From: Akkermansiaceae bacterium
GTDB lineage: Bacteria > Verrucomicrobiota > Verrucomicrobiia > Verrucomicrobiales > Akkermansiaceae
DNA: 64,000 nucleotides
NCBI GenBank assembly: GCA_903837825.1
Contig: CAILVZ010000042.1
Span: 25,244 to 89,243, forward strand
Direction of reading: 5' to 3'
The translations under genes and the position numbers were made by a program. Numbering within the stretch: the first letter of the stretch is position 1; every line of letters starts with the position of its first letter. The notes beneath the pieces are model-generated. The model was given only the letters and a program-made list of their open reading frames with translations. It was not told the origin of the DNA and searched no databases. This document shows, in pieces, positions 9,273 through 19,549 of the stretch.

Positions 9273-9974
9273 ATGGCTGAGGCATGCGACATCAACCCTT
9301 GCGCCAAACGTCAGAAACCTCTAAAACCAAGTGACGTGTCCAACGATCATTCCAATCTCCAGCGCAACCCATCAGGCCTGCGTACCCTCGTGCGTGCGGC
9401 ACTCATTTGCGCAGGCGCAGTGGCCATTCTATTGCCTGCATGGCTTCCAGAGCGTCCTTCGGTGCCGATCAAGACGGGAGCCGTCGAGCTACTGCAGGCA
9501 ATCCTCCTCGCGGCTGCGGCCGCAGTGATGCTCGGAGCCGCACCTCATGCGGGGGTCAATCGGCCCGTATGCCGAGTGATCGCTCTCACATTGATCGCTG
9601 CCTTTGTGGGCGAGATGGAAGATTTCATCTCCGGCATCCTTGGCATCAAATTTCCTGAGGCGATTGCGTTAGGGCTCATTTTGCTGATGGCGCTGGTGAT
9701 CGCACTGCGGAATCGGCGCGTGATGCTCAGCTTCATCTCGGCCATGGGAAATCATGCTGGATCGGGGCTCATTGGGGCGGCGCTGTTGATCAACTATGTG
9801 TTTAACCGAGTGATTGGCAGCCCGAAGTTTTGGAAGGCCACACTCGGATCCGCATTTGCCCCAGAGATTCCTAAAACCTGCAAGGGCTACTTGGAGCTGC
9901 TGGCATGCTACTTGATTTTCATCGGCGTGCTTGGGATCTCCATGACGCTCGCAAGACGCAAGGAGCCCTTCTAA
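9273..9974 (+). CDS. Multi-pass membrane protein, unknown function
   Basis: 233 aa, multiple hydrophobic helices. Confidence 0.65.
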   Translation: MAEACDINPCAKRQKPLKPSDVSNDHSNLQRNPSGLRTLVRAALICAGAVAILLPAWLPERPSVPIKTGAVELLQAILLAAAAAVMLGAAPHAGVNRPVCRVIALTLIAAFVGEMEDFISGILGIKFPEAIALGLILLMALVIALRNRRVMLSFISAMGNHAGSGLIGAALLINYVFNRVIGSPKFWKATLGSAFAPEIPKTCKGYLELLACYLIFIGVLGISMTLARRKEPF

Positions 9975-9982
9975 CTGATTTC

Positions 9983-10444
9983 ATGTTTCACATCGTTCTC
10001 ATCGAGCCGGAGATCCCTCACAATGCGGGGGCTGCGGGTCGGCTTGCCTTGGCAACAGGCTCGACCTTGCATCTTGTGGAGCCGCTCGGGTTTTCGCTAG
10101 AAGACAAATACGTCCGGCGGACAGGTCTGGATTATTGGCAAGACGTGAAGTTGTGTGTTTGGAAATCCTTCGATGAACTGCGTGCGAGCGCGGCGGAGGG
10201 TGCAAGCTTTTGGTTTCTAAGTACCAAAGCGAGTTGCTCGCCATGGCAGGCGGATTTCACGGCTGGGGATTATTTGGTCTTCGGCCGCGAGACCAAGGGC
10301 CTTCCCGAGGAATTGATCGACGCGGCGGGCGAGCAGGCACTCCGCATCCCGATGGCGCCCGGCGGCACCCGCAGCCTGAATCTTTCGACCGCAGTGGCCA
10401 TCGTGCTCTATGAAGCGGTGCGCCAACAAGATCCGCCGTGGTGA
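9983..10444 (+). CDS. trmL: tRNA (cytidine(34)-2'-O)-methyltransferase
   Basis: SPOUT signatures 'IVLIEPEIPHNAGAAGRLALATG', 'LVFGRETKGLPEEL', 'RIPMAPGGTRSLNLSTAVAIVLYE'. Confidence 0.93.
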   Translation: MFHIVLIEPEIPHNAGAAGRLALATGSTLHLVEPLGFSLEDKYVRRTGLDYWQDVKLCVWKSFDELRASAAEGASFWFLSTKASCSPWQADFTAGDYLVFGRETKGLPEELIDAAGEQALRIPMAPGGTRSLNLSTAVAIVLYEAVRQQDPPW

Positions 10445-10510
10445 GGTCCAACACGCGCACCGCTCGAATTGGCGCTTGTCGGATCGCTCCAGACAAGGCA
10501 TCCGGTGTGC

Positions 10511-11152
10511 ATGGGATTTGCTGCAGTGTTGTTTGATTTTGACGGGGTGCTGGTCGACACCGAGTGGGCGATCTATCAGGCGTGGCGAAATACCTTTGTC
10601 GACCATGGTCACGATCTGCCCTTGGAAGTTTATACGCGGTGCATCGGATCCGACTTCGCCACGTGGTCGCCGAAGACCCACCTTGAGGAACTCTCAGGCC
10701 TGAACTTCGATTGGCACGATTTGGACGCACGCCGACAAGAAATCATCATGAGGGATTTGACTCATGAGAGAACCATGCCAGGAGCGATCGATCTGTTAGA
10801 CCGCCTCGCGCATGCTGGACGACGCCGAGCGGTGGTCTCGAGTTCGTCTCATCAGTGGGTGGACGGTTGGTTAGAAAAATTGGAATTTGCTGGGCATTTC
10901 GAGACGGTGGTTTGTCGGGGTGATGCACCGCAAATCAAACCAGCCCCGGATTTATACATCGAGGCCGCAAAGCGCTTGGCACTCGAGCCGGCCGAGTGTT
11001 TAGTCATCGAGGACTCACTGAACGGCGTCAAGGCCGCGAAAGCTGCAGGAATGAGCGTGTGGGCGGTGCCGAACCGGGTCACCAGCGGGTTAGACTTTTC
11101 CGCTGCTGACCGGATTTTTTCATCGCTGATGGAATGCCTCGCGGAATTCTAA
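10511..11152 (+). CDS. HAD-superfamily phosphatase (beta-phosphoglucomutase-like)
   Basis: 'AAVLFDFDGVLVDTEWAIYQAW', 'KPAPDLYIEAAKRLALEPAECLVIEDSLNGVKAAKAAGM'. Confidence 0.9.
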   Translation: MGFAAVLFDFDGVLVDTEWAIYQAWRNTFVDHGHDLPLEVYTRCIGSDFATWSPKTHLEELSGLNFDWHDLDARRQEIIMRDLTHERTMPGAIDLLDRLAHAGRRRAVVSSSSHQWVDGWLEKLEFAGHFETVVCRGDAPQIKPAPDLYIEAAKRLALEPAECLVIEDSLNGVKAAKAAGMSVWAVPNRVTSGLDFSAADRIFSSLMECLAEF

Positions 11153-11178
11153 CAGACTAATTTATCTCGCACATCGAT

Positions 11179-11712
11179 TCAATAGCCGACGGGATGGCGC
11201 ATAAAATGTCCGATGCTTTGGCGGGTTTCGGGTTTCCATCGTGGTCCGGATTCGCCACCTGGCCCGCCGGTGTCGAGGCGCAATCCAGCAATGGTCATGA
11301 AGACGTGACCATCTCGCATGTAGAGCGTGATCCAATTTCCCTCACCCTTTTTGCCGTAGCCTAGGTATTGTTTAGACGTGATGCTGCCACGGAGCAGCCC
11401 CGCCTCGCGCAAGACGTAGGAAACCGTGCCCGAGCAGTCGTAGCCGCTGTCGGATTTCTTCGAGTGGCCGCCGCCCCACTTGTAGGGCTTGCCTTGCAAG
11501 CGATTGGCCGCACCGATGGCGCGCTTGACGGCTGCGGGCGCTTGTTTGGGCGCATACGCGAGACCATTCTTCAACAAGGCCGTGCGGCCGCTTTTGAAGT
11601 GATATGAAACTGGTTGCCTCGCCTTGACCTGACTCGAGCAGGACATCATCCCACCCGAAATCGGCAACAAAACGACCAGCAGCAGGAACCACCTTTTCAC
11701 GGCATCCAGCAT
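11179..11712 (-). CDS. NlpC/P60-like lipoprotein peptidase
   Basis: Lipobox-like 'SGGMMSCSS'; 'GKPYKWGGGHSKKSDSGYDCSGTVSYVLREAGLL'. Confidence 0.85.
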   Translation of the reverse strand: MLDAVKRWFLLLVVLLPISGGMMSCSSQVKARQPVSYHFKSGRTALLKNGLAYAPKQAPAAVKRAIGAANRLQGKPYKWGGGHSKKSDSGYDCSGTVSYVLREAGLLRGSITSKQYLGYGKKGEGNWITLYMRDGHVFMTIAGLRLDTGGPGGESGPRWKPETRQSIGHFMRHPVGY

Positions 11713-11736
11713 TCCGAAGCATCCATCGGATGTAAA

Positions 11737-12336
11737 TCAGCGATTTCCGTCTTCCGAGAGGAATGCGACCACTTGGGCCAATGCACGCGCACGGTGGCTC
11801 AATGTGTTTTTGATGGAGTCTCCGAGTTCCGCGAACGTTTGTTCATGACCTAAAGGAACGAACAACGGATCGTAACCAAACCCACCATTGCCATTCAGTG
11901 AATCCACAATCCGGCCATCGACCGTACCTGAAAAATGCGCCACCTCACTTCCGCCTCGTGCGAGGACCATCGTGCAACGAAACCGGGCACCGCGCTCGGA
12001 TCGCCCCGCCATCTCGACGAGTAGCCTGGCGTTGTTTTTTGCATGATTTCCTTCCTCGCCACCAAAGCTCGACGACCAAACCCCCGGCGCTCCCTCCAAC
12101 GCATCCACCTCAAGGCCCGAATCGTCGGACAGCACCCAACCATCGATCAAGCGGCTGATCCCTTCCGCCTTGAGGCGCGCATTTTCCAAAAACGTCGTGC
12201 CGGTCTCCTCGATCTGTGGGAAGGCAGGAAATGCAGACGCATCAACCACCTCGAAGCGCTTACCGATCATCGCCCGAATCTCGGCGGTTTTGTGGGCGTT
12301 GCGGGTGGCGACGATCAGACGTGGCAGTGCTTGCAT
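11737..12336 (-). CDS. rdgB: XTP/dITP diphosphatase (Ham1 family)
   Basis: 'LIVATRNAHKTAEIRAMI', 'VLSDDSGLEVDALEGAPGVWSSSFGGE', 'GNGGFGYDPLFVP', 'SHRARAL'. Confidence 0.94.
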   Translation of the reverse strand: MQALPRLIVATRNAHKTAEIRAMIGKRFEVVDASAFPAFPQIEETGTTFLENARLKAEGISRLIDGWVLSDDSGLEVDALEGAPGVWSSSFGGEEGNHAKNNARLLVEMAGRSERGARFRCTMVLARGGSEVAHFSGTVDGRIVDSLNGNGGFGYDPLFVPLGHEQTFAELGDSIKNTLSHRARALAQVVAFLSEDGNR

Positions 12337-12408
12337 GCGCCCTCGCTAAAGATAATTTGGTGCCATGGCGATTTTTTTTGAATAATCCGGCGCTTGGCGG
12401 CACTATAA

Positions 12409-12873
12409 GTGTGTATGAAAGCAATTACATGGCTCGCTTCCGTGACCGTTAGTGTCGCGGCCCTCACCGCAACCGCCTTCGCCACCACGCCGGAAGGCTG
12501 GACGACCGATCTCGATAAGGCCCTTGAAAAGGCCAAAGCCGAAAAGAAGTCCGTACTCGTCGAGTTCACCGGATCCGACTGGTGCCCGCCATGCATTGCC
12601 ATGCGGAAAAATGTATTTTCCAAAAAGGAATTCGTCGATGCGGCCGCGAAAAAATACATCTTGGTCGAACTCGACTTCCCAAAGGGCGATCAAGCCGTGG
12701 CCGATAAAAACGAGCCGATGGCGAAGAAATACAACATCGAGGGGTTTCCTACGGTGATTTTGATGACCTCTGAAGGCAAGGAGTTCAATCGCTTCTACGC
12801 CTCTGAATTCCCGCAGATCGATACGTTCCTTGAACACATCAACAAGGCACTCGAGAAAAAAGGCCTCGATTGA
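12409..12873 (+). CDS. Exported thioredoxin-like protein
   Basis: 'KSVLVEFTGSDWCPPCIAMRKNVFSKKEF...YNIEGFPTVILM' CxxC thioredoxin fold. Confidence 0.88.
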   Translation: MCMKAITWLASVTVSVAALTATAFATTPEGWTTDLDKALEKAKAEKKSVLVEFTGSDWCPPCIAMRKNVFSKKEFVDAAAKKYILVELDFPKGDQAVADKNEPMAKKYNIEGFPTVILMTSEGKEFNRFYASEFPQIDTFLEHINKALEKKGLD

Positions 12874-12896
12874 CACCGACTGCATCCACTTCAACA

Positions 12897-12929
12897 CCCC
12901 GCCCGGCGCAACGTCGAGGCGGGGTTTTT
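12897..12929 (+). terminator. Rho-independent terminator
   Basis: CCCCGCC...GGCGGGGTTTTT downstream of the thioredoxin-like gene. Confidence 0.8.
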
Positions 12930-14887
12930 CATGCCTCGGGCTCCCAGTAGGCAAGAAACGTCGTGGCCGTTATGGGATCGTTGAGGAAAATCCCTGGGCC
13001 AGCGCCTAGGTCGGCGATGGCCGCATCGGACATCGCCTGGCGCCGGAGCAATCTCAGGTAACCCCCACGGCTTCCCGGCACACGCTTCATCCACTCCCAT
13101 GCGATGCGACCCATCGTGAGACGCACGTTCAACTCCACCACCGGTTTGAGTGCGAGCGAACCATCGAGCCGCCGATGCACCATCGCATCGACACCCAGTG
13201 GACCCACGTAACCGGCAAGCAAGGTCCTGAGCTTAGCAGGAATTTTTTTCTGATAGATTTCCATCGCCCGTGCCTCCCGGAAAAGGAAGACGGCCAGATC
13301 CGGATCTAACATGGCACCCCACTTGGGGCTCACGCGGATGCCGAGAAATCGGCCGGCCGCATCATTTTCCATCCGAGTAAGTCCAACGAGTGAAACCTCG
13401 CCACTAGGCTTCATTTCGTAGAGTGCTGAGAAATCAAGCACGCGATCTAACCACGGCTCGACCACGACCGAACCGTGGCTTGTCAGAGTGTTCGCAACCC
13501 AGCCGCGGGTTTTCAGCGGGACACTTTCGGCGTTGATTCGCAGATGACCCCGACCCGCGTATGACATCGGCGCCTTGAGTAGCGCCTGGCTGGTGACCAG
13601 ACACGCGTCGATCGCTGCGAGCGTGGCTTCGGCGTCGTGAGCAAGGATGCCCGTTTCTGGCACGGGCCCCAAGGCGTGTTCGAGGCGCAGACCGATTTCC
13701 TTGGAAAACCAAGTCGCTGGCAGTGCCTCGCGCCAGGGCTGGTCGATCTGAGGCGAAATGTCGTTTGCATAGGGCCGGAGTTGCTCGACGGCATCGGGCG
13801 ACCAAGCCCACGGCCGGAGCCCACCCAGCTTGCGGCCTGCCGGACTGCCAACGGTTAGAATTTCAGGCAGCTCGTAGCCTGCACTTTTTAGGCGCGTGAG
13901 ATGATCGAGCGTGGGCGCTCGCCGCATGAGCACGGCATCGTCACGATGGCAACAACCTAACAGAAGTGACTCGAGATCGAATTCCAACGCGAGTGCGGTC
14001 TTGTCGGGTTGCCATGGTTTGCCGACCATCGCCGCGCGTGCGTGCGACTCCGCATTTGGGTTGAACCAATGCACCACCGGTGTGCGACCGCGCGAGTGCT
14101 GGCAAACTTCGAGGTGGCGGATGAAATCATCGTCCAGTCCTGCGAGTCGGCGGCTGTCGGCATTGAATGGCGCAAGCCCCTTCGCCCGTGCAGGCGTGAG
14201 CGGGAAATGCAGACAACGTCGGTAGCCATCCCAGTCGCTTTCACCACGTTCTTTCCAACGGCGAAACCATTTGAGGCCGTGGCCGACATGGCCGATTTCA
14301 TCAAGATGGATTTTTTCTAACACCGCTGCCGTAGCAGTGTCTCCCACCTGCCGGAACAACCCGGCGTAGTGTTTTGAGAAATCCAGATTCGCTTGCTCGA
14401 ACGTTAGATTGAGACGAGTGACAAAATCCAATGGGGTCTCCATCGGTGCGATGAGCCGCCAGAAGTGATCGTTTACCGGCAGATCACCAAATGCGATGCC
14501 GCACTCACGCATCCGGCGGACATACATCAACGCGTGTGCCTGCTCCTCACGCATCGCCTCATACACCCCCGCCCGATATTCCTTCGGTGCATCCGGAAAT
14601 CTCAACAACACCAGCGCCATCAACTCCGCCGCTAACAACTCGTGATTCGCGAGGAAATGCAGCATCACCCCGCGCTCCCGATCATCGTCCAGCCGGTGGA
14701 TCCCAGGGAAATCCACCCGCACTCCATCGCCCCGCACCCGCAACTCTCGCGGCCGCCCCGGTGCATCCGGCAATGCGATCGCCCGTCCACGCGCCATGTC
14801 AGCCGCCTGAAGGGGTCCAAGCCGGAGCTTTTCCTCAAGAATGTCCGCAAACAACACCCGCTCCGCGATCTCACGCATCTCCGTCAC
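12929..14887 (-). CDS. DUF455 ferritin-like domain fused to a C-terminal ATP-grasp-like domain
   Basis: 'MLHFLANHELLAAELMALVLLRFPDAP..YRAGVYEAMREEQAHALMYVRRMRECGIAFGDLPVNDHFW...LEKIHLDEIGHVGHGLKWFRRW' (DUF455); C-terminal 'APMSYAGRGHLRI...GSVVVEPWLDRVLDFSALYEM' ATP-grasp-like. Confidence 0.75.
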   Translation of the reverse strand: MTEMREIAERVLFADILEEKLRLGPLQAADMARGRAIALPDAPGRPRELRVRGDGVRVDFPGIHRLDDDRERGVMLHFLANHELLAAELMALVLLRFPDAPKEYRAGVYEAMREEQAHALMYVRRMRECGIAFGDLPVNDHFWRLIAPMETPLDFVTRLNLTFEQANLDFSKHYAGLFRQVGDTATAAVLEKIHLDEIGHVGHGLKWFRRWKERGESDWDGYRRCLHFPLTPARAKGLAPFNADSRRLAGLDDDFIRHLEVCQHSRGRTPVVHWFNPNAESHARAAMVGKPWQPDKTALALEFDLESLLLGCCHRDDAVLMRRAPTLDHLTRLKSAGYELPEILTVGSPAGRKLGGLRPWAWSPDAVEQLRPYANDISPQIDQPWREALPATWFSKEIGLRLEHALGPVPETGILAHDAEATLAAIDACLVTSQALLKAPMSYAGRGHLRINAESVPLKTRGWVANTLTSHGSVVVEPWLDRVLDFSALYEMKPSGEVSLVGLTRMENDAAGRFLGIRVSPKWGAMLDPDLAVFLFREARAMEIYQKKIPAKLRTLLAGYVGPLGVDAMVHRRLDGSLALKPVVELNVRLTMGRIAWEWMKRVPGSRGGYLRLLRRQAMSDAAIADLGAGPGIFLNDPITATTFLAYWEPEA

Positions 14888-15094
14888 GCCGACAGCATGG
14901 CGCGATTCATGGGTTTCGCACGCCCCGATTTTTCAGGAATTCCAACCGCGTGGCCCACTCGGTTGGCGACTTCGGACGCGGGGGACACGAAGTCGTCGGA
15001 AAATAACGTGATTCACCCGCCCCGCTCGTGGAGCGCTTGAGTTTTGCTTTTCAATCCGCCCGTTGGGTTGCAGAGTCCGTGGCCCTACACGATC

Positions 15095-17644
15095 ATGTCT
15101 GAAGCCCGCAAGCCATTCCCTTTCCACGAATTTGAACCCAAATGGCAAGCCCGTTGGGACGCTGAAAAAACCTTCCGCACCCCGGGTCCTGGCGATGCTG
15201 GGTTCGATGGGACCAAGCCGAAATACTACGTGTTGGACATGTTTCCCTATCCCAGCGGCGCTGGACTGCATGTCGGACATCCCGAGGGATACACCGCCAC
15301 CGACATCATTGGGCGCTTCAAGCGGATGACAGGCCACAATGTCTTGCACCCGATGGGCTATGATTCGTTCGGCCTTCCCGCCGAGCAATACGCGATCAAG
15401 ACCGGCCAGCACCCGGCGATCACCACCGCTGCCAACATCGAGAACTTTCGCCGTCAGCTGAAATCGCTCGGTTTTGCTTACGATTGGGATCGTGAGATCG
15501 CCACCACCGACCCCGAATACGTGCGTTGGACGCAGTGGATTTTTCTCCAACTCTATGGATCGTATTTCTGCGAGGAAACGAACCAGGCCAAACCGGTCGC
15601 CGAACTCGAAGCCAAAGGCTGGACCCGCGATCAGATCGACGAGGTCCGCCTCGCCTTCGTGGCAAACACGCCCGTCTGGTGGTCGCCCGATCTCGGAACA
15701 GTTCTTGCGAACGAGGAAGTCGAAGAGTGGAAATCCAAAGGCCACACGGTCGAGCGCCGCCCACTGCGCCAATGGATGCTCCGGATCACCAAGTATTCTC
15801 AACGCCTCATCGAGGAGCTCGACACCCTCGACTGGCCAGATGGCATCAAGATGCTGCAAAAAAATTGGATCGGCCGCAGCGAGGGCGCTGAGGTCGATTT
15901 CACGATCGGTGGAAAATCCGTCACGGTCTTCACGACCCGCCCCGACACGCTTTTTGGTGCCACCTACATGGTCCTCGCGCCGGAACATCCGTTTGTTCCC
16001 GAAATCACTACCGATGATTTCAAGCCAAGCGTCGAGGCCTATCAGAAAGCCTGTGCCTCCAAATCCGACATGGATCGCGGCGATCTCAACAAAGACAAAT
16101 CCGGCGTCTTCACTGGGGCGTTTGCGACGAATCCAGTGAGCGGCGAGCAGATCCCCGTGTGGATCGCAGACTACGTGATGATGGGCTACGGAACCGGCGC
16201 GATCATGGCCGTCCCAGCCCATGACGAACGGGACCATGAGTTCGCCCAGCGGTTTAACTTGCCGATTCGGCAGGTCGTCCAACCGTCCGACGACTCGGAC
16301 TGGCAAGGCTACACCGCCTACGGCACCGCCATTCACTCGGGATTTCTCGATGGCCTTCCAACCGCCGATGCGAAGGCGAAGATGATCGAGTGGTTAGAAT
16401 CTAATGGAAAAGGCAAACGTCGCATTCAGTTCAAGCTCCGCGACTGGTTGTTTTCCCGTCAACGGTATTGGGGTGAGCCATTCCCGATCATCTGGAAGGA
16501 CGGGCGCCACTACGCGATTTCGGAGAGCGAGCTTCCGCTCCTAGCGCCACCGCTGGAAGACTACAAACCCAGTGGTTCGCCCGAACCGATTCTCACCAAA
16601 GCCACCGCATGGGTCGAGTTGCCCGACGGCAGCATCCGCGAAACCAACACGATGCCGCAATGGGCGGGTTCTTGCTGGTACTACCTCCGCTACTGCGATC
16701 CTCGTAACAACAACCGCTTCATCTCGCACGAGGCAGAAGCCTATTGGTCAGATGAGAAACCCGGAATGGTCGACCTCTATGTCGGCGGCACGGAGCATGC
16801 CGTGCTCCACCTCCTATACGCCCGCTTCTGGCACAAGGTCTTGTTTGACCTCGGCCATGTCCGCACGCCCGAGCCATTTCAAAAACTCGTCAATCAAGGC
16901 CTGATCCTCGGCGAAGATGGACAGAAAATGTCGAAATCGCGCGGTAACGTGGTGAACCCAGACGATGTCGTCCAAGAATACGGCGCGGATGCCTTGCGAC
17001 TCTACGAAATGTTCATGGGGCCACTCGAACAAGTGAAACCATGGCAAATGAAGGGCGTCGAGGGCGTTTCACGATTCCTAGCCCGTGTTTGGCGCGTCGC
17101 CTTCGAAGAACAGGACGGCGAATTCAAGGTTTCCCCGAAAATCCAAGATGTCCCGTGCACCGACAAGGAATTGCTTCGCGTGGTCCACGAGACCATCAAG
17201 AAGGTGGGCGAGGACATCGAGAAACTCAGCTTCAACACCGCCATCTCGCAGATGATGATCTGCACCAATGCCTTCACCCAAGCCGAGGTGGTCCCGCTGC
17301 AAGAGTTCATCACCCTCCTCACCGTTCTCAATCCGTTCGCGCCGCATCTCTCGGAGGAAATCAACGCGCGGATCTCAGCGGTGTTCGGAAGCGCTCAGTC
17401 CCTTCTATCAGAAATGAAGTGGCCAGCTTATGATCCTGAGGCACTCGTCCGCAATGAGGTGGAACTCGTCATTCAGGTGAATGGCAAGCTCCGCGACCGC
17501 TTGATGATCTCAAAGGACGCCGACGAAGAAGCAGCCAAAGCCATGGCCTTTGGCAGTGCCAAGGTGAACGAACACCTCGAAGGCAAGACGATCCGCAAGA
17601 TCATCTTCATTCCGGGCAAGATCTTCAACATCGTCGCGAATTGA
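15095..17644 (+). CDS. leuS: Leucyl-tRNA synthetase
   Basis: '[27 protein letters not shown]' HIGH region, '[16 protein letters not shown]' KMSKS; ATG at 15095 preferred. Confidence 0.98.
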   Translation: MSEARKPFPFHEFEPKWQARWDAEKTFRTPGPGDAGFDGTKPKYYVLDMFPYPSGAGLHVGHPEGYTATDIIGRFKRMTGHNVLHPMGYDSFGLPAEQYAIKTGQHPAITTAANIENFRRQLKSLGFAYDWDREIATTDPEYVRWTQWIFLQLYGSYFCEETNQAKPVAELEAKGWTRDQIDEVRLAFVANTPVWWSPDLGTVLANEEVEEWKSKGHTVERRPLRQWMLRITKYSQRLIEELDTLDWPDGIKMLQKNWIGRSEGAEVDFTIGGKSVTVFTTRPDTLFGATYMVLAPEHPFVPEITTDDFKPSVEAYQKACASKSDMDRGDLNKDKSGVFTGAFATNPVSGEQIPVWIADYVMMGYGTGAIMAVPAHDERDHEFAQRFNLPIRQVVQPSDDSDWQGYTAYGTAIHSGFLDGLPTADAKAKMIEWLESNGKGKRRIQFKLRDWLFSRQRYWGEPFPIIWKDGRHYAISESELPLLAPPLEDYKPSGSPEPILTKATAWVELPDGSIRETNTMPQWAGSCWYYLRYCDPRNNNRFISHEAEAYWSDEKPGMVDLYVGGTEHAVLHLLYARFWHKVLFDLGHVRTPEPFQKLVNQGLILGEDGQKMSKSRGNVVNPDDVVQEYGADALRLYEMFMGPLEQVKPWQMKGVEGVSRFLARVWRVAFEEQDGEFKVSPKIQDVPCTDKELLRVVHETIKKVGEDIEKLSFNTAISQMMICTNAFTQAEVVPLQEFITLLTVLNPFAPHLSEEINARISAVFGSAQSLLSEMKWPAYDPEALVRNEVELVIQVNGKLRDRLMISKDADEEAAKAMAFGSAKVNEHLEGKTIRKIIFIPGKIFNIVAN

Positions 17645-17696
17645 TGAGCGCTCGGACGGACTTCGGAATAAATTCGTTAGATTCTATTAGACTTCG

Positions 17697-18116
17697 TTAG
17701 ATTTTTCGACCTTCGTCATACTCGAAGTATTCGAGCATCGTCTGGATTTCATCACGCCCATCGAGGCCGCTTTCTTTTTTGCGGCGGGCGAGGATCTCGC
17801 TGACTCCGTCGTTCCAACCGACCTTTTTGAGGTAGAGGTTCCAGATGAAAATGTCGCCCTCATCGAGCGCACGGCCAGCTTGGAAGCACCATTGCAAGAT
17901 TTCCTCATCGCTGCCGCCCTCAAGGACCTTGGCCACGAGTTCATCGTATTTCACCCGGAGGAATCCAGTGCAGCGGCTATCGAATCCAGAGCCAAGGTTA
18001 TCGCAGAAGTCCTCGCGCAGCGATCCAGCAGCATGGCGGCGGATCTTGTCGAGCATGCGTGCGAAGTAGATCATGCCAAGGGTTTCCTGATAGGCAGAGA
18101 TAGGTGGTGTTTTCAT
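17697..18116 (-). CDS. DUF5069-like protein
   Basis: 'MKTPPISAYQETLGMIYFARMLDKIRRHAAGSL...ILQWCFQAGR'. Confidence 0.75.
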   Translation of the reverse strand: MKTPPISAYQETLGMIYFARMLDKIRRHAAGSLREDFCDNLGSGFDSRCTGFLRVKYDELVAKVLEGGSDEEILQWCFQAGRALDEGDIFIWNLYLKKVGWNDGVSEILARRKKESGLDGRDEIQTMLEYFEYDEGRKI

Positions 18117-18979
18117 GGGTGGTTTGCAGCGTTGGGAAAGTAAATCGCACGGAGGCGGCGCAGGGTCAAATCCAACTCGGCATCGGTCAGCGGCCGATCC
18201 CAAATCAGCAGCCGGGCGATTTCGCCATCGAATGATTCCACCCCAGGGTGCTGGATGGCATCCCGCTCTTGGCCTACCGCCAGGCGCGATGGATTGGCGG
18301 CGGGGTTCACCTTGATTTCCGTGCGGACAAATGGACTCGCAGCGTCAACAAAGAGCTCTAGCGCCACCGTGCCAGCTCCCGCAGCCATCCGTCCCGCAAC
18401 CAACCGGAAAACTCCCGCCACAAACACGGGCCCACCCAGCTTCGGATTGTTCTCATCAAAGCGCCCGAAGGTGACCCCATTGCGAGCACCCCACCAAACG
18501 GAGTTGTCGTCATCGAAGCAGGCCCAAAGCCCTTCATAATTTTCGCCGTTCCGGAGATTGCCGAAAAACGAATTCACATCCTTCAGGCCGACGCTTTGGG
18601 GGTGAGGCGCGACGATGGCGACCCACGTGTTGCCGCTGCCGGTGGTGAGACGATCGAACCGATCTCCATCAAGGCAGACCAATTCCTGCTGGCAGAAGAC
18701 CAATGCGGGCTGGCCGTTGAGCGCGCCGATGTCCTTGCGCAAGGTCGGCCGCCCCGAACCCGCTTGATCACGGCCTTGGTCTCGTTTGATGAAATCCGCA
18801 GGGTCCTCCGTGGGTGCCTGACTCCGCCACCTCGCGACTCGGTCGCCATCTTCCAATGTCAAACCGCTCTTGGCATCCAAGTCCACGACCAAGCCGGAAA
18901 CCGGAATGTCGATGCCACCCCCACGACCGATTCCGGCTAGCAGGCCGAAAAGTGCTAGGTGAAAAATCGAAAATTTCAT
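18113..18979 (-). CDS. Secreted LamG/concanavalin-like domain protein
   Basis: Signal peptide, 'LVVDLDAKSGLTLEDGDRVARWRSQ...GEIARLLIWDRPLTDAELDLTLRRLRAIY'; stop overlaps start of DUF5069 gene. Confidence 0.7.
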   Translation of the reverse strand: MKFSIFHLALFGLLAGIGRGGGIDIPVSGLVVDLDAKSGLTLEDGDRVARWRSQAPTEDPADFIKRDQGRDQAGSGRPTLRKDIGALNGQPALVFCQQELVCLDGDRFDRLTTGSGNTWVAIVAPHPQSVGLKDVNSFFGNLRNGENYEGLWACFDDDNSVWWGARNGVTFGRFDENNPKLGGPVFVAGVFRLVAGRMAAGAGTVALELFVDAASPFVRTEIKVNPAANPSRLAVGQERDAIQHPGVESFDGEIARLLIWDRPLTDAELDLTLRRLRAIYFPNAANHP

Positions 18980-19057
18980 TCGACCGATGAGTATTCAGAA
19001 AACACACAGGAACCGATCGGCCCGGAAATCAAGGCGGCTGCCCGTGGGCAGGGTTCA

Positions 19058-19429
19058 TCACGATTTCCAATTCAACGCGCCTTTCTTAAGGGCGTAAATG
19101 TAGGCGAAAACCAAGATCCCCGCAAACCCGGCCATGCTGGTGAGGGCGGTCGCCCCTTCGGTGGCCAAGTCACGGAATTGAACGGCCCATGGATACATGA
19201 AAACGACCTCGATGTCGAAAATCACAAACAACATCGCGACCAAATAAAACTTCACCGAGAACCGAGGGGCGCCCTCACCGATCGGCAACATGCCGCACTC
19301 GTAGGCGGTGTCTTTCATCGCAGTCCGCTTCGCCGAACGCCCAAAGACGATGCTCAACGAGAGCGTCGAAACAGCAAAACCAAGAGCGATTAAGACTTGG
19401 AACAGGACGGGAAGGAAATCTTCTGGCAT
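19058..19429 (-). CDS. nuoA: NADH-quinone oxidoreductase subunit A
   Basis: 'YECGMLPIGEGAPRFSVKFYLVAMLFVIFDIEVVFMYPWA'. Confidence 0.95.
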   Translation of the reverse strand: MPEDFLPVLFQVLIALGFAVSTLSLSIVFGRSAKRTAMKDTAYECGMLPIGEGAPRFSVKFYLVAMLFVIFDIEVVFMYPWAVQFRDLATEGATALTSMAGFAGILVFAYIYALKKGALNWKS

Positions 19430-19485
19430 AAAATCAGCGTGCTTACGCAGGGGTTGTAAGGGCGGAGCTGGAAAATGGGTAGAAA

Positions 19486-19515
19486 AAAATCCGCACCATT
19501 GCGGGTGCGGATTTT
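19486..19515 (-). terminator. Rho-independent terminator
   Basis: AAAATCCGCACC-ATTGCG-GGTGCGGATTTT, downstream of the 19550-19873 minus-strand gene. Confidence 0.75.
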
Positions 19516-19549
19516 CAGAAATGCGACAGGTTGTCAGTCGCGGGGAGCC

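Noticed and set aside
12403-12954. 183-aa minus-strand ORF
   Set aside because: Antisense to the thioredoxin-like gene and runs through its terminator.
14933-16336. 467-aa minus-strand ORF
   Set aside because: Entirely antisense to the well-supported leuS; long antisense ORFs are expected in GC-rich genes and the translation lacks recognisable domains.
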